Shown here: positions 6,282-9,773 of the stretch, one piece after another
Layout: every line of letters starts with the position of its first letter
Numbering within the stretch: position 1 is the first letter of the stretch
Assembly (NCBI GenBank): GCA_900546635.1
Contig: URDS01000074.1
Location: 1 to 9,773 of the forward strand
Source of the DNA: an uncultured Eubacteriales bacterium
Lineage (GTDB): Bacteria; Bacillota; Clostridia; Oscillospirales; CAG-272
Direction: 5' to 3'
Length of the DNA: 9,773 nt
The notes under the pieces: model-generated
Told to the model about the DNA's origin: nothing
What the model saw: the letters and a program-made list of their open reading frames with translations, nothing else
Databases searched by the model: none
Program-made: the position numbers and the translations under genes

Positions 6282-6334
6282 CAGACTTGTCGAATCCCCC
6301 CGCAACAATACGGCTTCAAAGCACAAACAGTCTG
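6282..6334 (+). promoter_or_regulatory. Candidate structured 5' leader of asd
   Basis: Within the 120-nt leader, CAGACT (6282-6287) can pair with AGTCTG (6329-6334), with extra TGT/ACA pairing inside and nested CCG/CGG and GAA/TTC pairs around a CAACAATA loop. The run of six C (6296-6301) is unusual for the surrounding AT-rich DNA. I see neither the lysine riboswitch core nor a T-box motif. It could be an unassigned regulatory leader or chance folding. Confidence 0.3.
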
Positions 6335-6362
6335 AGTTTTACTTGAATGCGAGGTAGATATG

Positions 6363-7457
6363 ATGAACGAAAAACTAAAAGTCGGCGTAATCGGAGCCAC
6401 AGGCATGGTCGGACAGCGGTTTCTTACACTTTTGGAAAACCATCCTTTTTTTGAAGTATCCGTTTTAGCAGCCAGCGCCGCTTCAGCGGGCAAAAGCTAT
6501 ACGGAGGCCGTCGGTTCCAGATGGAAGCTCACAACACCTCTGCCGGAAAAATACAAAAATATGCCTATATATGACGCCGTGGCTGATCTTGAGAAAATCG
6601 CGGCTCAGGTAGACTTTGTTTTCTGCGCGGTCAATATGAAAAAAGATGAAATCAAAGCGCTGGAGGAACAGTATGCAAAGGCAGAAGTCCCGGTTGTCTC
6701 CAACAACTCCGCGCACAGAATGACCGAGGACGTCCCGATGGTCATTCCGGAAATTAATGACAATCATCTGGAAATCATACCGACTCAAAGACAGCGTCTC
6801 GGCACAAAGCGCGGTTTTATCGCCGTAAAACCCAACTGTTCGATTCAAAGCTATGTAGGCATGCTTACACCGCTGTTGAAATACGGAATCACCCAGGTCA
6901 TTGCCACCACATACCAGGCAATTTCTGGCGCAGGAAAAACATTTAACGAATGGCCTGAAATGATCGACAACGTCATTCCCTACATCGGCGGCGAGGAAGA
7001 AAAAAGCGAACAGGAACCGCTGAAAATTTGGGGAACCATTGAAAACGGAAAAATTGTCAAAGCAACCGCTCCCTGTTTCTCCACGCAATGCATCCGTGTT
7101 CCCGTAACGGACGGACACACGGCGGCTGTGTTTGTGAAGTTTAATCAGAAGCCGACCAAAGAACAAATCCTGGAAGACTGGAAAAATTTCAGCGGAAAGC
7201 CGCAAGCCTATCAGCTTCCGAGTGCGCCAGAACAGTTCATCACGTATTTTGACGAAGCGGATCGTCCGCAGACAAAATTGGATCGCGATCTTTACCGCGG
7301 TATGGGCGTGTGCGCCGGACGCCTCAGAGAAGACACTGTTTTCGATTATAAATTTGTCGGGCTCTCGCACAATACCCTGCGCGGCGCGGCAGGCGGCGCC
7401 GTACTGATTGCAGAACTGCTTTATAAAGAAGGATATATCACAAAAAAGTCTGTATAA
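6363..7457 (+). CDS. asd: Aspartate-semialdehyde dehydrogenase (archaeal/fungal-type)
   Basis: This enzyme reduces beta-aspartyl phosphate to aspartate semialdehyde with NADPH. The product is the branch point to lysine, diaminopimelate, threonine and methionine, so the gene also supports peptidoglycan synthesis. The 364-aa sequence starts with the Rossmann motif GATGMVGQRF. It holds the catalytic cysteine in KPNCSIQSY (C159), the substrate-binding and catalytic-histidine region RVPVTDGHTAAV (R245, H252), and GGEEEK...EPLKIWG typical of the archaeal/fungal-like class. Two adjacent ATGs exist: GAGGT (6351-6355) is 7 nt from the second (6363) and only 4 nt from the first (6360), so 6363 is preferred. 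The gene appears monocistronic, with its own promoter and terminator; the usual partners (lysC, dapA, dapB) are not adjacent. Confidence 0.95.
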   Translation: MNEKLKVGVIGATGMVGQRFLTLLENHPFFEVSVLAASAASAGKSYTEAVGSRWKLTTPLPEKYKNMPIYDAVADLEKIAAQVDFVFCAVNMKKDEIKALEEQYAKAEVPVVSNNSAHRMTEDVPMVIPEINDNHLEIIPTQRQRLGTKRGFIAVKPNCSIQSYVGMLTPLLKYGITQVIATTYQAISGAGKTFNEWPEMIDNVIPYIGGEEEKSEQEPLKIWGTIENGKIVKATAPCFSTQCIRVPVTDGHTAAVFVKFNQKPTKEQILEDWKNFSGKPQAYQLPSAPEQFITYFDEADRPQTKLDRDLYRGMGVCAGRLREDTVFDYKFVGLSHNTLRGAAGGAVLIAELLYKEGYITKKSV

Positions 7458-7463
7458 CCACAT

Positions 7464-7495
7464 AAAAATGCCCGGTCAACCGACCGGGCATTTTT
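7464..7495 (+). terminator. Rho-independent terminator of asd
   Basis: A perfect 14-bp stem (7464-7477 with 7482-7495) closes an AACC loop. It has a GC core (GCCCGGTC) and five T at its 3' end, and starts 6 bp after the asd stop. Confidence 0.94.
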
Positions 7496-7608
7496 GCACT
7501 CAACATATTTATTATATCATTTTTACAACCGAAAAGTCAACTTTATTTTTATACATAAATTCACTCATGTATTTATTGCTTTTGCCGATATATTTTTCTG
7601 ACATTTTT

Positions 7609-7617
7609 TGTTATACT
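7609..7617 (+). promoter_or_regulatory. Extended -10 promoter of hpf
   Basis: TATACT at 7612-7617 is preceded by TG plus one base (7609-7611), an extended -10. No good -35 lies 16-18 bp upstream. The predicted start near 7624 coincides with an AAGGAGG (7624-7630) that has no start codon at a useful distance. The real ribosome site is AGGTGG at 7656-7661. The rest of 7496-7608 is AT-rich with no gene. Confidence 0.55.
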
Positions 7618-7668
7618 ATATACAAGGAGGCTCATATAAAAACAAAAAATAAGATAGGTGGTACGATT

Positions 7669-8184
7669 ATGAAACTGACAATCAGTGGCCGAGATATGAC
7701 CGTGCGGTCAGATCTCCGGGAAATTACGGAAAAACGTATCGCAAAGTTAGATAAGTTCTTTGAGAGCGATGCCGAAGTTAATGTTGTTTATTGTAAGAAG
7801 CGGAATTTGCAAATCGCGGAAATTACGGTATATGCGCAAGGAACTTTCTTCCGCAGCGAGGTAGAAAGCGACACCTTTAACAATTCACTGGACGAAGCCA
7901 TCGAGGTAATCACACGTCAAATTCGTAAAAACAAAACAAAGCTGGAACGCAGATTGCGCGCAGACGCCTTTCAGCAATTCAATGATGATTTTGACTTGGA
8001 CGAACCGGCTTTTGAAGTACGAACGAAAACGTTTCCGGTTAAGCCAATGGCTTTAGAGGAAGCCATACTGCAAATGAATCTGCTTGGCCATCAGTTCTTC
8101 GTATTCCGAGATGCGCCGTCGTCTGATGTCTGCGTAGTTTACAGAAGAAAAGACGGCGCTTACGGTCTCATAGTGCCGCAATAA
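7669..8184 (+). CDS. hpf: Ribosome hibernation promoting factor, long form
   Basis: This 171-aa protein binds the 30S decoding region and, through its C-terminal domain, pairs 70S ribosomes into inactive 100S dimers under starvation or stress. Residues 1-100 form the S30AE (sigma-54 modulation/YfiA) domain, starting MKLTISGRDMTVRSDLREI. A charged acidic linker covers about 101-118. The C-terminal dimerisation domain (119-171) contains the conserved FPVKPMALEEAILQMNLLGHQFFVF and ends in YRRKDGAYGLIVP. The ATG at 7669 follows AGGTGG at 7 nt. A longer in-frame reading from 7408 would start inside asd and cross its terminator, so it is rejected. It is a single-gene unit between the asd terminator and the terminator shared with rpmF. 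Confidence 0.96.
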   Translation: MKLTISGRDMTVRSDLREITEKRIAKLDKFFESDAEVNVVYCKKRNLQIAEITVYAQGTFFRSEVESDTFNNSLDEAIEVITRQIRKNKTKLERRLRADAFQQFNDDFDLDEPAFEVRTKTFPVKPMALEEAILQMNLLGHQFFVFRDAPSSDVCVVYRRKDGAYGLIVPQ

Positions 8185-8216
8185 ATACAAGAATGATAAT
8201 AATCTCCCGGTAGGAT

Positions 8217-8257
8217 GATATGAACCCCAAAAGTTAAACGCTTTTGGGGTTCATATC
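8217..8257. repeat. Perfect 17-bp inverted repeat downstream of hpf
   Basis: Bases 8217-8233 and 8241-8257 are perfect reverse complements around a 7-nt loop (TTAAACG). No U-tract follows on either strand, so it is not a standard terminator, and a proper one lies about 45 bp further on. It may be an mRNA 3'-end stabiliser, a degenerate terminator or a small dispersed repeat. Confidence 0.85.
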
Positions 8258-8295
8258 AAAACAGGGGGTATTTCATTTTCGGGCATAGCTCTCAT

Positions 8296-8330
8296 AAAAA
8301 ATAAGCGGTCATATTGACCGCTTTATTTTT
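8296..8330. terminator. Bidirectional terminator between hpf and rpmF
   Basis: AAGCGGTCA (8303-8311) pairs with TGACCGCTT (8315-8323) around a 3-nt loop. TATTTTT follows on the plus strand, and ATTTTTT follows on the minus strand. It ends 8 bp before the rpmF stop and so serves the two convergent units. Confidence 0.88.
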
Positions 8331-8338
8331 CAAAGTGC

Positions 8339-8521
8339 TTAAGCCTCTTTTTTTACGATTTCCTCGCCTTTGTAGTAACCGCATGCGCTGCATACGCGAT
8401 GTGCACGGTTATATTCACCGCACTTCGGGCATTTGACCATCCCGGGAAGCACAAGTTTCCAAACATTCGAGCGTCTCTTGTCTCGGCGCGCTTTAGACAC
8501 TTTTCTCTTCGGTACTGCCAT
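8339..8521 (-). CDS. rpmF: 50S ribosomal protein L32 (zinc-ribbon form)
   Basis: This 60-aa component of the large ribosomal subunit begins MAVPKRKVSKARRDKRRS, the standard L32 start. It carries a complete zinc ribbon, CPKC (C31, C34) and CSAC (C44, C47), so this is the zinc-containing rather than the Cys-less paralogue. Length is normal. AAGGAGG (8531-8537 on the plus strand) lies 9 nt before the ATG. The gene follows yceD by 53 bp on the same strand, the conserved bacterial arrangement, and is probably cotranscribed from the yceD promoter. The 53-bp gap contains a small GCAC-GAAA-GTGC hairpin (8544-8555) just before the binding site. Confidence 0.98.
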   Translation of the reverse strand: MAVPKRKVSKARRDKRRSNVWKLVLPGMVKCPKCGEYNRAHRVCSACGYYKGEEIVKKEA

Positions 8522-8574
8522 TAAAATACACCTCCTTGATATGGCACTTTCGTGCTGCTCTTTATATTATATTT

Positions 8575-9123
8575 TTATAACTCTTTCTTTTCGTCCCGTT
8601 CCGCTTCAAGCTGCGCCAAAAGATCGGCAAACGCAGGATTGAACTCTGTCTTGGGACATCCGCAGTCTCCTTCGTTTAAATCTTTACCGCATCGCTGGCA
8701 AAGACCGCGGCAATCTTCTTTGCAAAGGATTCGCGGCGGAAATTCGATACCGAGAATCTCAATCAGTTGCTCATCAATATCCAATTTCCCGTTTATCGCT
8801 ATAGCATAATCGTCTTCTTTTTCTTCCGGGTTTTCAATGGATCCCTCGGGAACGACCGTACGTTCAAAATTCATGGAAAATTCACCATGCACCGGTTTTG
8901 CACATCGTGCGCATACCGTTTTATACGGCAATGTAACAGCCAGACTCAAACGCATATAACCCGCGTTATCCGTAACATATCCCCGTACACTGCAGGCTTC
9001 TGGAAACTCTACCCCCGACAAATTAACCGAATGATCCTCTGTGTTGATCTGCATATACAGCGGATATTCAAATTCCAGTCGATTTTTCTCTCCTGAAAGG
9101 AGAGGCGATATATCCAATACCAT
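8575..9123 (-). CDS. yceD: YceD/DUF177-family protein
   Basis: This 182-aa member of the DUF177 family is encoded upstream of rpmF in many bacteria and plants. The family is linked to 23S rRNA accumulation and ribosome assembly, but its molecular activity is not settled. Visible hallmarks are a CxxC pair (C71, C74 in VCARCAKPVHG) and the second cysteine cluster at 134-156 (LCKEDCRGLCQRCGKDLNEG then DCGC), which probably bind zinc. An acidic stretch (about 94-105) lies between them and the C-terminus is charged. The ATG at 9123 has GGGAGG (9128-9133 on the plus strand) just upstream. An in-frame ATG at 9159 is rejected because it falls at or before the transcription start predicted from the promoter. 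The gene is first in an operon with rpmF. Confidence 0.93.
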   Translation of the reverse strand: MVLDISPLLSGEKNRLEFEYPLYMQINTEDHSVNLSGVEFPEACSVRGYVTDNAGYMRLSLAVTLPYKTVCARCAKPVHGEFSMNFERTVVPEGSIENPEEKEDDYAIAINGKLDIDEQLIEILGIEFPPRILCKEDCRGLCQRCGKDLNEGDCGCPKTEFNPAFADLLAQLEAERDEKKEL

Positions 9124-9164
9124 AAATCCTCCCAAGCAACAAGCACAGGAATGCAACATATGAC

Positions 9165-9193
9165 ATTATACACCGTTCAAAAGCGCTTGTCAA
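9165..9193 (-). promoter_or_regulatory. Consensus sigma-A promoter of yceD-rpmF
   Basis: On the minus strand TTGACA (9188-9193) and TATAAT (9165-9170) are both perfect and are separated by the ideal 17 bp. Transcription should begin near 9158, giving a leader of about 35 nt. This is the strongest promoter in the window, as expected for a ribosomal protein unit. Confidence 0.92.
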
Positions 9194-9374
9194 GAAAAAT
9201 GCACAAGAATTTCAATAGTTTTTTGTTTTTTTGTCCAAAGTGTAGAGTCAGCGGTAAATTTTAAAATGTATTAAAAATATATGTTTTCACGTCAGACTGC
9301 CCTATGACAAAAATACAGTGTGTCACAAATAATGAGATATTTAAAGGAAAAAAGCAGCTTATCAGACGTTGGCA

Positions 9375-9402
9375 AAACCTTTACATCATTTTATAAAGGT
9401 TT
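9375..9402 (-). terminator. AT-rich hairpin overlapping the tgt stop, possible weak terminator
   Basis: AAACCTTTA (9375-9383) pairs with TAAAGGTTT (9394-9402) around a 10-nt loop. On the minus strand it follows directly from the tgt stop codon but is trailed only by TGCC, so termination would be weak. The remaining 9194-9374 is AT-rich intergenic DNA without a gene I can support. Confidence 0.3.
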
Positions 9403-9773
9403 ACATGGTTGAACGTCGATCGAGAATCGGCGCATACGTTGCGAAAAAGCTTTCATACGCCCCGCCCTCGATTGCTTCTCTGATTTTTTGCATCAGTTCG
9501 TTATAAAAATACAAATTGTGCAGTACACAAAGTCGCATTCCGAGCATCTCACGCGCTTTGAACAAATGCCGGATATAGGCACGACTGTAGTGTTTGCATG
9601 CGGGGCACCCGCAATTTTCATCAAACGGACGCGGATCGTCAAAATATTTTTCATTATTCAGGTTCATTTTTCCGTGCCAGGTAAACAGATTGCCGTGCCG
9701 AGCATTCCGGCTGGGCATAACGCAGTCAAAAAAGTCTACGCCGCGGCGTACCGCTTCTAAAATGTTCAGCGGC
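9401..9773 (-). CDS. tgt: tRNA-guanine (queuine) transglycosylase, C-terminal part (5' end outside window)
   Basis: The visible 123 residues are the C-terminal third of Tgt. This enzyme exchanges guanine 34 in the anticodon of tRNAs for Asp, Asn, His and Tyr with preQ1 on the way to queuosine. The frame is open to the window edge. It includes RRGVDFFDCVMPSRNARHG, whose FDC aspartate matches the catalytic nucleophile of the family. It continues with the GNLFTWHGKMNL segment, the zinc site CGCPAC plus the histidine of LHNLYFY, and SRAYIRHLF. An internal ATG at 9718 is not the start. The usual length is about 380 aa, so roughly two thirds of the gene lies to the right. It ends with TAA at 9401, upstream of but separate from the yceD promoter. 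Confidence 0.95.
   Translation of the reverse strand, partial: PLNILEAVRRGVDFFDCVMPSRNARHGNLFTWHGKMNLNNEKYFDDPRPFDENCGCPACKHYSRAYIRHLFKAREMLGMRLCVLHNLYFYNELMQKIREAIEGGAYESFFATYAPILDRRSTM

Noticed and set aside
6240..6360. asd leader considered as a lysine riboswitch or T-box
   Set aside because: The leader is too short for a lysine riboswitch, has no T-box sequence and no terminator/antiterminator pair, so no known class was assigned.
6483..7463. Long minus-strand open frame opposite asd (326 codons)
   Set aside because: It lies entirely antisense to a gene with all catalytic motifs of aspartate-semialdehyde dehydrogenase, and its translation shows no recognisable family; it is a codon-composition shadow.
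7408..7668. In-frame N-terminal extension of hpf from inside asd
   Set aside because: It would cross the asd terminator, and the S30AE domain begins exactly at the ATG at 7669, which has a ribosome site.
9124..9159. Upstream ATG extending YceD by 12 residues
   Set aside because: It lies at or before the transcription start predicted from the perfect TTGACA-17-TATAAT promoter; GGGAGG precedes the ATG at 9123.

Overview
The window looks like chromosomal DNA from a low-to-mid GC Gram-positive bacterium, most likely a member of the Clostridia. The reasons are strong GGAGG-type ribosome binding sites, near-consensus sigma-A promoters, a long-form HPF, the Firmicutes-type yceD-rpmF pair, a six-TM VanS-like kinase and a PF06541-type membrane protein. 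This taxonomic call is inference from gene content; no rRNA or tRNA gene is present. Nine CDSs are complete, and a tenth (tgt) runs off the right edge.

Left part (1-2925): the first 55 bases form a near-perfect hairpin followed by a sequence that resembles the end of an IS3/IS150-group insertion sequence. A strong promoter (105-134) then drives a two-gene two-component operon. The genes are an OmpR-family response regulator and a 637-aa six-TM histidine kinase overlapping it by 8 bp. The operon ends at a 22-bp-stem bidirectional terminator.

Centre-left (2985-5393): two minus-strand genes encode exported enzymes that may remove acyl groups from surface carbohydrate. One is an SGNH/GDSL hydrolase lipoprotein. 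The other is a secreted LmbE/PIG-L-type deacetylase with an N-terminal beta-rich region. Each has its own well-formed promoter. Together with the envelope-type sensor kinase they suggest a cell-surface modification neighbourhood, but no regulatory link is proven.

Centre (5464-6124): a minus-strand pair encodes a four-TM PF06541-like protein and, 8 bp downstream, a 51-aa protein made almost only of Gln, Asn and a few Arg. The latter consists of 48-nt tandem units whose differences are all synonymous in this frame. It is the least familiar item in the window.

Right part (6204-9773): this is conserved housekeeping DNA. It holds asd (archaeal/fungal-type aspartate-semialdehyde dehydrogenase) with a strong promoter, a 120-nt leader and a classical terminator. 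Next come hpf (ribosome hibernation factor, long form) and, convergent to it, the yceD-rpmF operon (DUF177 plus ribosomal protein L32) from a perfect TTGACA-17-TATAAT promoter. Last is the 3' end of tgt (queuine tRNA-ribosyltransferase). No CRISPR array, tRNA, rRNA or recognised riboswitch was found.
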